From contig OZ020244.1 of NCBI GenBank assembly GCA_963971285.1, forward strand, positions 14,694,001 to 14,758,000: 64,000 bases of DNA. Direction: 5' to 3'. The position numbers and the translations under genes were made by a program. Each line of letters starts with the position of its first letter. Position 1 is the first letter of the stretch. The notes below the pieces were generated by a model that was not told the DNA's origin, ran no database searches, and saw nothing but the letters and a program-made list of their open reading frames with translations. Source of the DNA: Astropecten irregularis (taxonomy: Eukaryota > Echinodermata > Asteroidea > Paxillosida > Astropectinidae). Of this stretch, positions 46,363 through 57,698 are shown one piece after another.

Positions 46363-47638
46363 TTAGGACTCAGGGACTGCGTCTGGAACAATTGCAAGGC
46401 CGTTGTTCTGAAGGCTGTAAAAAAAGGAACAGCTGGAAAGTCTGGTTGATGCCCAAGACTCAGCCATTGATCTTGACATTTCCAACTGTTCCTTTGCTAC
46501 TTGCAATTGTTCCATCTCGACCCGTAGCCGGTCTCTCTCAATCGCGAGAATCGAGTTCTGCCGTCCACCCATCTGTTTGATGTCTGCATAAGGTGTCGGA
46601 GTTGACGTGGATGGTGATGCTGCTGCTTTTTCTTTCATGTCATCTTGAACTTCCTCTTCTGCAGTCTCATTTATCTCCTCCATGTCAACATCAATGCTGT
46701 GCTGTGAGATGGCTGCAAATACAAGATTGGGAAAAATGTTCAACTTCTCTTCATTTGCACAACCCATGTAAACCAATTGGTTTAATCCTGTGTGTTGATT
46801 ACCTTCGGCTATATCTGCCAGCACAGCATTGACATCTGGGTAGGTCTCCCCATCCTCCTTTGCCACAATGCCATATTTTGCCACTTGCAACATGGCATCG
46901 AGAACAACCTCGTATATTGGGTTTGTTGGTGGTTTTGCACCTCCTCCTGAAAACAATAATGTTGTACACATTAACGGGTTGAGTAATTATATTTATTGAA
47001 GATGATGTGATTATTATCTATGATTATGTTTATTTAAGTTATTCAATTTATTTCCGTGTTTATTTTGAATATTTCTCTGAGTTAAATAAATTACATGAAA
47101 ATGAAAATTAGTTCAGTCAACAAAATGAAGCCATAATAAACCAACTCAAATCAATTTATATCAAACTGAACCACGTTTAATAAAAGTAATAAATTGCTGC
47201 AAACTGCTCATCTACCAGAATAATGACCTGAAATTTATATGAAGAATTGAAGATCCTGCTATGATTGAAAAACGTCAGACCCTAATAACTCCAAGCATTC
47301 AGTCATTACTTGATTTAAATAAGCTTTAGGCTAATAAGTAAGTCACCATTTCTTAAAATTAATGAAATTGTCATTACCTCCCTGTGGTAGCTTCTTGCTT
47401 TACTGGACACATCCTGCCGTTTCTTCCTTATTTTGGTCCAGTCTCTATCCTTCCCCCCACAAGCCTTCAACACATCTGCTGCCTTTTGCCAAAAGGTCTT
47501 CTTCACATTGTCAACCTTTGCTGTTGCCTAACACCTGGTACCGCAGAGCTGGGCGGTATGATCTCTCACAAACTGGCTTAGAATTTTCACCTTCTCGTAT
47601 GACCAGTTGGCCGATCTCTCTTGGGCAACTTTAGCCAT
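46363..47638 (-). pseudogene. Myb/SANT-like Harbinger accessory gene, two exons, with a stop
   Basis: Exon 1 (47638-47378) gives NWSYEKVKILSQFVRDHTAQ, then FWQKAADVLKACGGKDRDWT and KIRKKRQDVSSKARSY, the Myb/SANT-like domain seen also at 62667. It has an in-frame TAG at 47528-47530. Exon 2 (to 46363) starts after TTTTCAG near 46947 and holds an acidic region, a Ser/Thr/Pro linker and a coiled-coil-like stretch (AIERDRLRVEMEQLQVAKEQ). Exon phases do not match exactly at the simplest splice sites, so a second lesion or another splice site is likely. No Harbinger transposase is adjacent. Confidence 0.65.
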
Positions 47639-48399
47639 AATTGTAACCTATTTATTGATACATTGTTTTGAAACAATCCAAACTATACTGACAATCTCAA
47701 CTTGTGTAACAGTTAATGCTGCACATTCCTTTTCTTAGACAAGTTTTTTTAATCATTAGGCGGTGCCTATTTCATTTTCTTAACATATTAAATGTCTTCC
47801 CTTCTTCTTTTGTCAGACATGCCAGATTTCTTCTTTTCTTGTACAAAGTTGTAGGCCTAGTGAATATTTTGATTCCATTACATTTGTGAAAATGTCACTC
47901 TGCCAGGATGTTGGCTTATTGACATGCTTAAAAAGGCTTGTATTTCTCAAAGACCAAAAAGTACTTAAACGACTGATGAGTAGGCCCCTAATGGATAAGC
48001 TACCTAGTTGATGGCTAGTTAGGCCATTAATTATAACCTAATAACAGCTATACTGCGTTCCCCAAAAACGTTCACTTAAATCAATTTTAAAGGGAACGGT
48101 AGGCCAAAAATATGCCTTAAACTAGTTTATGTATGCCCCCTGGGCCTAATTTAAATTTAGTTTAGACTAAATCATGAAAAAGTACTGTAGTCTGCGCCTG
48201 TGTAAGCATGGCGATTTTATTTCGAAAATTTTGTCAATTAGGCCTATGCCTCGTACATTTTTTGTACCTATTTAAACAGTGTTAAATCTGTCAAGAACAG
48301 GCTGAATGTTTTATTCAAAGCTTGGCCTAGGCCTAATCCACAGTGTTAGGCCTAAGGGGCATTAATTTAGTGTCTTTAATGCCACCCATATTTTTTTTC
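47639..48399. other. Non-coding spacer
   Basis: AT-rich sequence with several TAGGCCTA palindromes (near 47850, 48240, 48330 and 48347). No gene, inverted repeat or RNA seen. Confidence 0.5.
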
Positions 48400-48820
48400 A
48401 GTATTTATTTGGGTAAGAAACTGGGAGAACAACTCATGACAGAGATTGAAGTGATCAACCAATCCAGCTATCTATGCATGAAGGAAAGTACACAGCTGCA
48501 AATCAAGAAGGCCACACAGTCCGACTCAAATCTACACGTGTTGAAGAATGTTGTACTGGGAGGATGGCCAGAGCAGAGAGACGAAGAACCAATATGCATT
48601 CGCGAGTACTTTGCTTTCGGGGATGAAATTACTGTTCAGGATGGTGTACTCTACAAAGGCATGAGAGGGATTGTACCCAAGTCTGCACAGCATGATGCTA
48701 ACCAGAGTGCATTCGAGCCACCTAAATTGGTACAGAAGCTTGCCTACGAAGAGCCAGAGAAGTGCTGTACTGGCCAGGAATGACAAGCCAAATCAAAGAC
48801 AGAGTAAGCCAGTGCCAGCC

Positions 48821-49788
48821 TAGTCTTGGTCCAAGACTGTAATGCTTGATAACGGACCTCATCGTGCCACTGCGCCCTCTCGTGATTTCATTTGAACCAG
48901 TTGCTCGCATTACAGTCTTGGGCATTTCCTATAAACTGGGGCGTGGCCTTTGTATGCCAATTAGGTACCTTATTATGAATATTCATGATTTACGTTGAAA
49001 TGCAAAATAGGATGCCGAGCAGGTCGTGGGAGCGAGCGTCACGGTAATTGGAGCTGCTGAAATGTAAACAAACGCGAGACAGTGCGCGTCCAGACAGTCT
49101 CGGCCATAGACATTATAAAAAACTTAGATATCTATTGTCTCGGCGCGCGCGTGGTTTATCTGAGGCTGCATGGTTCCGTGCTTGTTGAATCGCAGACACA
49201 ACATGGCGGCTACATTCAAATCCATGCGATAGTGTCTCGTTAGTGGAAAGCTAGAGTTAATTACGCACCCATAATTAATGTGTGTGTTAATTAAATACCA
49301 TCAGCTTTCATGTTGTATTTACCATTTAATAGAAATAGATCGTGTGTATATTTTAACAGTTTTCAATGCTCTCATGTATCAGGCATGTCCTGCTATGCGA
49401 TGAATAGTATACTACCATGGCAACTATAGCAAGCAGTAGGCAACGCAGACAATATTTGAATGCCCCATGACAGTACCACTATTCCGATCCCACGATCGAC
49501 ACCGAAGCATAATACAGTACTAGTCATGTACGATACTGCATCAGCATGGTACACAGAGGTCATTCGTTACAGGTCATCCATATTCATTAGATACCGATTC
49601 AACTGGATTTTTGCGGGCGCTGATTGGTTCCTCCGGAAATCCGAAGGAAAAATAAAGAAAAAGTTAAAAAAAATTCATAGGAAATGCCCAAGACTGTAAT
49701 GCGAGCAACTGGGTCAAATGAAATCACGAGAGGGCGCAGTGGCACGATGGGGTCCGTTATCAAGCATTACAGTCTTGGACCAAGACTA
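48821..49788. mobile_element. Mutator-like non-autonomous element, 9-bp target duplication
   Basis: Inverted repeats of about 115 bases begin TAGTCTTGGTCCAAGACTGT at each end and differ by only a few bases. The nine bases GTGCCAGCC stand on both sides (48812-48820 and 49789-49797), and removing the insert restores integrase sequence. Length 968 bases, no transposase frame. Long inverted repeats and a nine-base duplication indicate Mutator-type mobilisation, apparently recent. Confidence 0.85.
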
Positions 49789-49852
49789 GTGCCAGCCTTG
49801 TAACAAGTTCCTGAACAAGCAACAGAAAGAGCCGATGATGTCCTATGAAATA

Positions 49853-49936
49853 CACGGGTTTACACCATGGCGGCCATCTTAGATTTTGATTGCAACTTCA
49901 AAACGAGGCAATATCACGCATGCGTAAACCCGTGTA
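49853..49936. repeat. Very short inverted-repeat insertion in integrase, TA target
   Basis: CACGGGTTTA and TAAACCCGTG bound about 84 bases, with TA at both edges. Excision restores the integrase frame around SYE and PNRAW. It may be a Tc1/mariner-type MITE. It also supplies a false ATG to the downstream frame. Confidence 0.65.
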
Positions 49937-50640
49937 TACCCAATCGAGCATGGAGAGTAGTCGGTCAAGATCTCTTTCACTACAAGCATGCTGACTACCT
50001 GATCACAGTTGACCACTACAGTGACTTCTGGGAACTAGACAAGCTGGAAGATACCAGATCAGAAACCATAGTTGAGTGCACAAAGAAGCATTTCTCACGC
50101 TATGCTATACCCAGCAAAGTAATCACTGACAATGGTCCTCAGTTCATTGCTGTGGACTACGAGGAATTCAGCAGAGAATGGAAGTTTGAAAATGTAACCT
50201 CGTCTCCCTACCACAGCCAGAGCAATGGTAAAGCCGAATCGGCAGTGAAAATTGCAAAGAACATAATCAAGAAGGTGACCAGAGCTAAACAAGATCTTCA
50301 TCCTGCAATTCTAGATTGGCGCAACACACCTGATTCAAGTGGCAGCAGCTCAGCACAGAAACATATGTCTAAGCGTGCAAGAACACTGTTGCCAACACCT
50401 GAAGCCTACTTTAAGCCAAACGTCATCAGAGGTGTGCCAGACAATATCCAACTGAGGAAACAGAAGGCCAAACGCCAATATGACAAAACTCCAAAACCAC
50501 TACCAGAATTGCAGTTTGGACAACCAGTAAGGATTCAGCCAACCAGCAGGAACACACCATGGAAAGCTGGAAAATGTGTTGCCAGTGATGGTCCCCGATC
50601 ATATCTCATCGAACTGGACAATGGTCAAGTGCTTAGATAT

Positions 50641-51489
50641 CCGTAAAACCAGAACCACACCTTACAACCCAAAACCTGATGGGTTGATTGAAAGGTTTAA
50701 TAAAACCCTAATAAAATTATGGTTTCTACCATGATAAAGCCGAATAAAAGGCAGAGAGACTGGGACGAGCAACTTCCATACGCAACTTCTATACCCACAA
50801 GAGAGTACGGGAGAGTCCCCTAATATGATGCTGGGGGGAGAAACGGCTCTACCCATAGGTCTGAAAGTAGAAACACCCCGGCAAGATTCAATTGGCGCAG
50901 ATGCCGATTATGCGGCCGAACTTCGCGAAAGAATGCAGTCTGCAGATCATGCGAGCCTGTGAGCATATTAGGGCGAAATTATCTAGTCATAGATAAGTTG
51001 TCAGACGTAATTTACCGTGTGCAACGGAAAAAAAGAAGTCAAACCCCAAGGTGCTCCAATATGAACGATTGAAATTGTACGAGGGGGAACCCATGAATTC
51101 GTGGGTACACTCTGAAAGAAGTTCTAGAGACAAAGAAGAGGGGCCGGGAGAGGCTACTCTTTGTCCTTTAGATATTGAGACAGACCCAGATGTGGGTGAA
51201 GAAAACCCACATGGTGTCGCCGATATTTGTAACGAAGTCGTCAATGAAAAACAAAAAGTAGGCCGAGACCCACGTAGAAAATATGAGAGAATGTGACTCA
51301 TCCAGTGACCCCCTAACGGTAAACAATAAAACTAAAAGCACTTGTGAGCGGAAGGAGTTCCCTCCATGTGATAGGCAGAATAAGAAGAACATGGGTGATT
51401 CATTACATAAAGATAGTAGTGCTAGGCAGCAAATGGGCGCAAATCGTCCATTAAGACAGCCAATATCCCGAAAGGGAAAAGCGGACAGT
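50641..51489 (+). pseudogene. Second Gypsy integrase fragment fused to the first
   Basis: Directly at the end of the preceding fragment the sequence changes to KTRTTPYNPKPDGLIERF, the region of the catalytic Glu in a different Gypsy lineage, closer to LTR element 1. It continues through RDWDEQLPYAT, LPIGLKVETP and KLSDVIYRVQRKK to a hydrophilic tail ending near 51489. Several frameshifts and stops. It is broken on the right by the CACTA-like terminus at 51490. Confidence 0.72.
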
Positions 51490-51716
51490 CACTCTCTAAA
51501 TTCTAAAGAGTGAAAATTCACTCTTCCGGAGTGAAGTTTCACTCTTCCACCTACTGAAATTAGGGACAAGACTTTTTGGAGTGAAAGTCACTCGAAGTTT
51601 AGATTGAAAAGTTATAGATGAAAACCACTCCGAATTTAGATTGAAATTCAATCTTTTCGATTGACCCACTCACTCTAAAAGAGTGAATCTTTTCACTCTG
51701 ATTAAAGCTTGAATTT
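51490..51716. repeat. CACTA-like terminus with subterminal repeats
   Basis: It starts CACTCTCTAAATTCTAAAG and carries about ten copies of AGAGTGAA and TTCACTC in both orientations. This layout equals the ends of the elements at 730, 5771 and 28750, but the word is its own. It interrupts the Gypsy fragment. It may be the left end of locus B (genes at 53093-60174), but I found no matching right end in the window. Confidence 0.55.
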
Positions 51717-52000
51717 TAATTCTTAGAAAAGTTGCATTTAATCAGTTATAATAACGTGTAAAGCATAAAACACAAGTATAAACACAAAAGACAAATATTT
51801 CTCGTAACATTAAGATCTCTGCAATTTATTTAAAACTCAACGCACTTCAGAATTCCAATATAACCAATTCATTTTGCACAACTTGGAGGAAAATGCACAC
51901 TGTGTGAAAATGTAATTAATCAACAAATTAATTGGACACGAATATAAATAGAATTAATATTTCTATATGTGTATGTTTAAAACTGAGGAAATGATTGCAC

Positions 52001-52351
52001 TTAAAGGTACAGTACAGGATTGGTAACATACCCAAACAGAAATGTTCACAGACTAACGTATATTTTTAGGGTATGAAGATGGTGCTGGTAAAAACATACC
52101 ATTTCCGCCTGAAATGTTGTAAAAATCCAGAAATTAGTCAAACACCGAAAACAGTTTTGATCTAGGGTAAGATCAAAACCATTCTTTATGTTTTATAAGA
52201 AAAACTGAGTTGGTTTTTCGCTTTTTTCTCGTGGCTCAGATGTCCGATTGAGCTCAAATTTTCACAGGTTTATCTTTTCATGTACATGCTGGATCAGACA
52301 AAGTGTGAGTGCTGTTCCGTGACCTTTACCAATCATGTATTATACCTTTAA
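52001..52351. mobile_element. TTAA-flanked MITE
   Basis: The ends TTAAAGGTACAGTACAGGAT and, inverted, TTAAAGGTATAATACATGAT pair imperfectly and continue into TGGTAA. TTAA at both ends suggests a Kolobok or piggyBac-type target. No coding capacity. Confidence 0.6.
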
Positions 52352-52730
52352 TTTGATTCATTCACTCACGAAAGCTTGACGGAATGACACTGAGACCGAG
52401 ACAAGCCAAGATAAACACAATAAACATGCCCATGGAAAACCAAATCTCGACAGATGACACCAACCTGAAAAAAAAAGAAACATTTAGATGTACAATGTAT
52501 ATACCCCAACCTGGCCGATGGACCACAACCAAATGACTGACCGAGCAAATAAACAATTATCATAGAGAGGCTATACCTCACAAACCGTCTATTGTATGTG
52601 CACATCTAAAATGACCTTAAATAAACAGGCCCAGAACAACGTTAACAATGCAAAGTAAGCCATACTCACAAGACATGTTTGAAGACATGCCATCATATCA
52701 TTTGACATTATTTCATAACATAGAATATTT

Positions 52731-52854
52731 GGGGCCAGTTTCACTTCACATAAGATGAGTGATCTTAAGATGAGTGACCGATCTTAACTAGCAATAGATC
52801 CAATGGGATGTTTACCCATCTTCGATTGATCTAAGTGTTTGTTAAATTGTCCCC
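52731..52854. repeat. Small Harbinger-like MITE
   Basis: The left end GGGGCCAGTTTCAC and the inverted right end GGGGACAATTTAAC resemble the outer words of the Harbinger element ending at 5530 and of the MITE at 61607. The interior repeats GATCTTAA/AGATGAGTGA. 124 bases, non-coding. Confidence 0.55.
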
Positions 52855-53092
52855 TGGTTGAACAAATAAAAACACTCAAACAGTTGCTGATTAAATGGAC
52901 AGCAAGGGTGTGTTTTTGAAAATTCAGGTTTTTAACTTCATTCAAAATTACATTTTAATTCTAAAATGTTAATTCTTTATGGTGTCTTAACACACCCAAT
53001 GTTCTCTAACAGTCTCAAGCATACATCATCAAAGGCCGGTTCGTACAGCATGCTGCAAATTTGAAATTGCTATATAGAATGCAAAATCTGAA

Positions 53093-56000
53093 TTAGTTGC
53101 ACTGGACAGTGATAGTTTTCAGTGCTGTTGAAAGTGTTCGGACAACAGGCTTGGCATCTGATGGTTTGGTGACCCCATAAACCACAGCCGCAAAAAAATC
53201 CCAAAACTGTTGAAGGGTAAGGGAGTATTCTACATCATACACGTAATGCGACTTGAACAGCATGTCAAGAGCTGTGACAAGATGCACACCAGCAGGTACT
53301 GCTGTTCTGTCTAATATAAGAAAAAACTGCACAGGATCTTTCTCTGGCCCAACAGAGAGGAGATATGGCTGAGTGTAGTTGCTGTTTTTCTCCTTTGCTG
53401 CATTACCCACGTCACATCCATCCTGTTAAATCAATGGGAAAAAATAGTTTTTACAGGATAATAAAAGAAAGGTAATGATGTTATTGGCTACAGCCCCCCT
53501 AGAACCGCGCCTGCCAATAACCAACAATTGGAAGTGCCAAGGGACTGAACAGAATCAAGAGAAAATAAATCTCACCTAGCGGGAACGTAACGCATGAGCA
53601 GCAATATTGTATTCATTTGTTTCAATACCATGCATATGACGTACAGAGTTGTATATGCACACTTTTGTCTGGTCACAATCATTCCTTTTGTCAATAAAGT
53701 GCATGTACACTCCGATTATTTGTGATGGCCCTTTCCACTAAATTTGCTCATATTTTCATATCACTTTTTGTTATGACACTGACCTTCACAGCCACAGTCA
53801 ATTTTAATATACATCTGCATGGGAGTACCGAACATGAGCAAGCTAAACTTACCGGTACATTCTGGATAACATGGAGGACAGCCTCTGGTCTTGTTGATGA
53901 AGCAGACTTGTTTCCTTTCTTCCTGCTCACAGAGCGGTGCAAAAGGTAAACAAGCACATGCAGGGCACATAGATCCTCTGTTGAGGGAACAGATTATTTG
54001 GTTAAACGTGTTCTTGTCAAACAGAAACTGTGTTTGGAATTAAAGATGCGCTCCGACCCAGATTCCACCAGTTGGGCATACAATAATAGTTACAACCATA
54101 GCTCACACTGATTAAACTCTGTTGGCCCCTTAATTTGAGACAAAACACATAAATGAACCTAGCCAAACAGGCTTGCCCTTCACCGACGTGGATGAGCACT
54201 GTATACTCAGTGCTTGTGAGAGCATGTGAGAAAAAGCACTGAGTATACAGTGCTCATCCACGTCGGTGAAGGGCAAGCCTAATTTGCATATTATCTATTT
54301 CCCGACCAAAATCATTTAATATTCATGATTTGATCAGACCAATTTTTACTTCTGATGAATTAAATGAATACAAGTTATGTCTGTGATGGATTTTTATGAC
54401 AGCAATTAAAGCCTTTACGTGTTGAGAGGAGTGAACAGTAAACATACTCACTGTTTTCATTCCCAAATGACTTGATAAGCTCACGCACAGCTACTGACTC
54501 TTGCATACCCACAGCAACAATACGATCCCTGTAGAAGCTGTCCCATGAGGTGAGAAGCCCGTCACATTTGTCTGGGAACATCATTTCAAAGTCCAAGTTG
54601 ATCTGAGAAAATTTGAAAAGGCTACATTGCTATTGGTTCAATATATGCTGAGTGAAATTGCATCAGAAGTGCAACTGTGATATCATAATTGGACTATGGT
54701 GGAAACAAATTGTAGTGCAAGAGTGATGCATATTTCATAGTTATATCATGAAGACTAAAATATTAGTGATGGGGAAGACACAGAACATCCACTTAGGACA
54801 ACATTTCTCTTGACTCTTGTTTAAACAAAGAAGCAGGATCCAAACATCCTTGGGAATGATTTGGAAAAACCAGAGCAATTTTTTTAATTTGTTCTCTATA
54901 ACAGCTCTTTTTAACAGTTTTAAATGGCAGCTGACAAATTAAAATGAAAAGTTTTGCATCAACATCTGTTTAACCTGTGGTCATGACTACAAGGATACAT
55001 TCATGCAAAACTTGTTTAGTTTAAATAAAGAAACAACATTACTTACCAGCCCTGGCATGTCCTTGAACCTTGGATATTCAGCTATGACTTCTGTTATGGT
55101 CTTCTGCATGCTAACAAAATGCCGGCGGGTTTGGAAGGTGTCCTTGAAATAATGATGGTGCTTGGCTTCATTTTGTTTGGTTGGAGGTGAATATTTCATC
55201 CATTGAACCTTAATAAGCAGCAATGAAAGTGAATACAAGGATTTAGTTGGAAATCAAGAGAGTGACATTCCTCCAAGGATTGACCTTACTTCAATACAGA
55301 ACAAAATAACCCAGTTTCGTCATGACAAATGCTAAGCAAAGGAAATAGCCCAACCTCTGCGCCATACCTGGCAAAAACCTTTCTTTATTTCCAGTTATTA
55401 GTGTTAAATTTACCTTTTCCAAGGTTTGCTGAGTTGGCTCGTCTCCAGAAAAATCTTTCCCAACAGAAAATCCATCTGTAGCGCTTTGTGATGATGAATG
55501 TGGCTGCCGTCGTTTATCCTCTGGCTTCAATGATGTACGAATCGTTTTCAGCCTGTACTCAATGAATCCATGTCCGTTGTCATAAAAATGCTCCTGCAAT
55601 TAATCATCAAATGAATTCAGTTTAATGTACTGGGAAATTTATCCCAATAAAAACTCCAATACAAGTAATACACTGCTGCGAACTGCTCATCAGGCAAAAT
55701 AATTACCTGAAATTTATAAAATGCTTGGAGTTTGGATGGCGCGTCAGCCGTCAGGCCCTCCAAACTTCAATGAAAAATTTACGATAAAGTTTTTGTGGAG
55801 CTATGCACGTTGGCATCTGTGTACATATTTACATTTCAAAGCTTTCAAATACAATTAAGTTGCATCAACGAACGAATGCTTTGGTGCATTGTAATTTATC
55901 TAAAACTAAATAGCAGAAATGCTTAATTCTTTGTAAGATTGATATCCCAAAATCTACAGAAGTAGAATGCATTTCCAAAATTAATTCACAAGAATTATTT

Positions 56001-57698
56001 TTAGTCATTGAAAAGTGAAGAAAGAAAAATTTGACTGGAGTGGGATTCGAACTGCCGACCTCCTGAATCCTTGGTTGGAATCCCGCTCCAGTCAATTTTT
56101 CTTTTTTCACTTTTCAATGACTAAAAATAATTCAGTCAGTTTCCCTTTGTGGTTATTCCATGATTATAAGAATTATTTTTATTCATTTGGACTTGCATGG
56201 CCTTCCAATCCAGGAGTGACATCGCGGGTAGAAGGAAACTCCTGCACAATTTCCTTGGCCAGAGCAGTCTTCTGTGCTGAGCTTGGGTATCTGTTGTATT
56301 CAAAGGAACAATTGTAGGTTATTATTATCTTTTATCTAAACAAATTTACAATGAAACTTCAATTCTTGGATGTGGGCTAGTGGTTAGGGCCTGTGACAGA
56401 GAAACAGCTGAAAATGCAACATGAATACAGCCTGTGCATTCATATATCCTAAGATTGGGAATGCCAAATTAAGTTGTCGTCAACCTGTCCTATAATTGTT
56501 TTTCAAAGAATGGAAAATAAGTGAATTAAGTAAATGCACAGTAGTATTTAGACACTAGCTTGCATGTTACAATGGAAAGGAAACTTTCCAAAGGGGTTAA
56601 TGCGGATATAAATATACTTACGGTCCACATTTTTTCATCAACGCTGCAACTGCAACACGAACCAGTGTCCTCCGCATCTGCATGTTTAAAATGCCACCTT
56701 GGTCCAGATAAACTTTGATGTCCTTATGGCTTTCTGAAATAACCTGTCTCAAGTTAAAAGTCTGGGAAATCCCATATAAAAATTAAATTTGAATTTTATG
56801 TGTGCAGTTGGCAAATACTAAAAACAAATATGAGCTTATGTGATTGCTAAAGCACTATGGCTTGTGTGAGTGATAGATTTGTATAGACAAGGTCCCTCTT
56901 GTTTTCTTGATCTAGTGAACTACCAGTACCATGCTTGTCATTGTTAGGCTTATGTACATAAATCCAACTTTTTTCTCATGACAGGAAAAGCCACACCCAA
57001 AATAGTTAACTAACTGAATTGGAGTCTTGTGTTGATTTGATTTTCTTTGGTGGTGAATGAGCGAAGCTCTGTTCATCGACAGGATCACAATCTGATGGAG
57101 TGGCCAAGCATGGTGTCTTCTGGAAGTAAATTATGCCCAAAATGCCTAACATTAGTGAGCACAATAAATTAATATTAATGAGCATCCACACTGAGCATAT
57201 TCTGCATAGTTCCACATACATACCTGAACTTTTTCCAGACTAGCATCATGCATCTCCTGTATTGCTAACTTGATCCTTCTGCGCATCCCAAATGACACAA
57301 CACCGATGTCTTTCAAATCTTCTTCACTAAGTGACGGCATTACATCAAGGTCAATATCATTATCTGATTATGCAGGCAAGACAAAATAAAAAATTGAAAG
57401 AATTAGCTACAATGTAGTCAGGCAATATTGCACGAGTAGACAAATATAAAGTTGCCACTTATGTTTTGCAACAGCCATGAATAATTGATTGTGTATATCC
57501 CGCATGGGCGTTTAAGTGAACATTTAAGTATGTACACTGTACAACATTAAGGCAAGTTGTTCGTTTAACAACTGGAATAGTTACACTAGAAAATGTGTTT
57601 GTCAAGTTGCATGTTTTGGTAAAATTATTGCATGTTGTACATTTACCTTGGTAATATGAGAGAATATCGCGGACATAAATAGAGAGTTGAGTCTCCAT
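53093..57698 (-). CDS. SAM-domain protein (SAMD3-like), ten exons, locus B
   Basis: Exons on - are 57698-57647, 57363-57224, 57119-57015, 56761-56622, 56290-56197, 55593-55414, 55208-55047, 54602-54452, 53977-53853 and 53422-53093. They join without a stop into 1479 bases, 492 residues, with phases 1,0,0,2,0,0,0,1,0. Only the sixth intron phase differs from the gene of element A. Exons 1-2 give a SAM domain (VMPSLSEEDLKDIGVVSFG, then RRRIKLAIQ); exon 4 has RRTLVRVAVAALMKKCG; the last exon has QPYLLSVGPEKDPVQFFLIL. The start codon lies inside the last 18 codons of the upstream transposase frame. Intron 5 uses a GC donor (GCAAGT), where element A has GTAAGT. A noncoding first exon upstream is possible. 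Confidence 0.78.
54169..54280. repeat. Perfect 46-base-pair hairpin element
   Basis: Two 46-base arms starting AGGCTTGCCCTTCACCGACG match perfectly in inverted orientation around a 20-base loop. It lies in intron 8 of the SAM gene of locus B. A diverged relative is at 3159-3321. No clear target duplication. Confidence 0.85.
55985..56165. repeat. Palindromic SINE-like dimer
   Basis: Read on -, the left half has GGTCGGCAGTTCGAATCCCA (a B box) and then CAAATTTTTCTTTCTTCAC. Read on +, the right half has GGTTGGAATCCCGCTCCAG, then CAATTTTTCTTTTTTCAC and the tail CAGTCAGTTTCCCTTTGTGG. The halves meet near 56070. The layout equals the repeat at 36660-36870. It lies in intron 5-6 space of the SAM gene. 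Confidence 0.55.

Larger units (their letters stand above)
48400..50646 (+). pseudogene. Gypsy-type pol fragment: RNase H end and integrase
   Basis: The order on + is a spacer (LHVLKNVVLGGWPEQRDEEP), the zinc region with REVLYWPGMTSQIKD, the core with GQDLFHYKHADYLITVDHYS, VITDNGPQF and GKAESAVKIAKNI, and the C-terminal part ending QVLRYP at 50646. The catalytic D, D, E residues are visible. A frameshift and stop lie near 48715-48730. Two elements interrupt it: 48821-49788 and 49853-49936. It is the integrase type common in invertebrate Gypsy elements annotated as K02A2.6-like. No LTRs are adjacent. Confidence 0.8.

Noticed and set aside
49867-49945. MAAILDFDCNFK as the true start of an integrase protein
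   Set aside because: These codons come from the small inverted-repeat insertion; the integrase frame continues from upstream.
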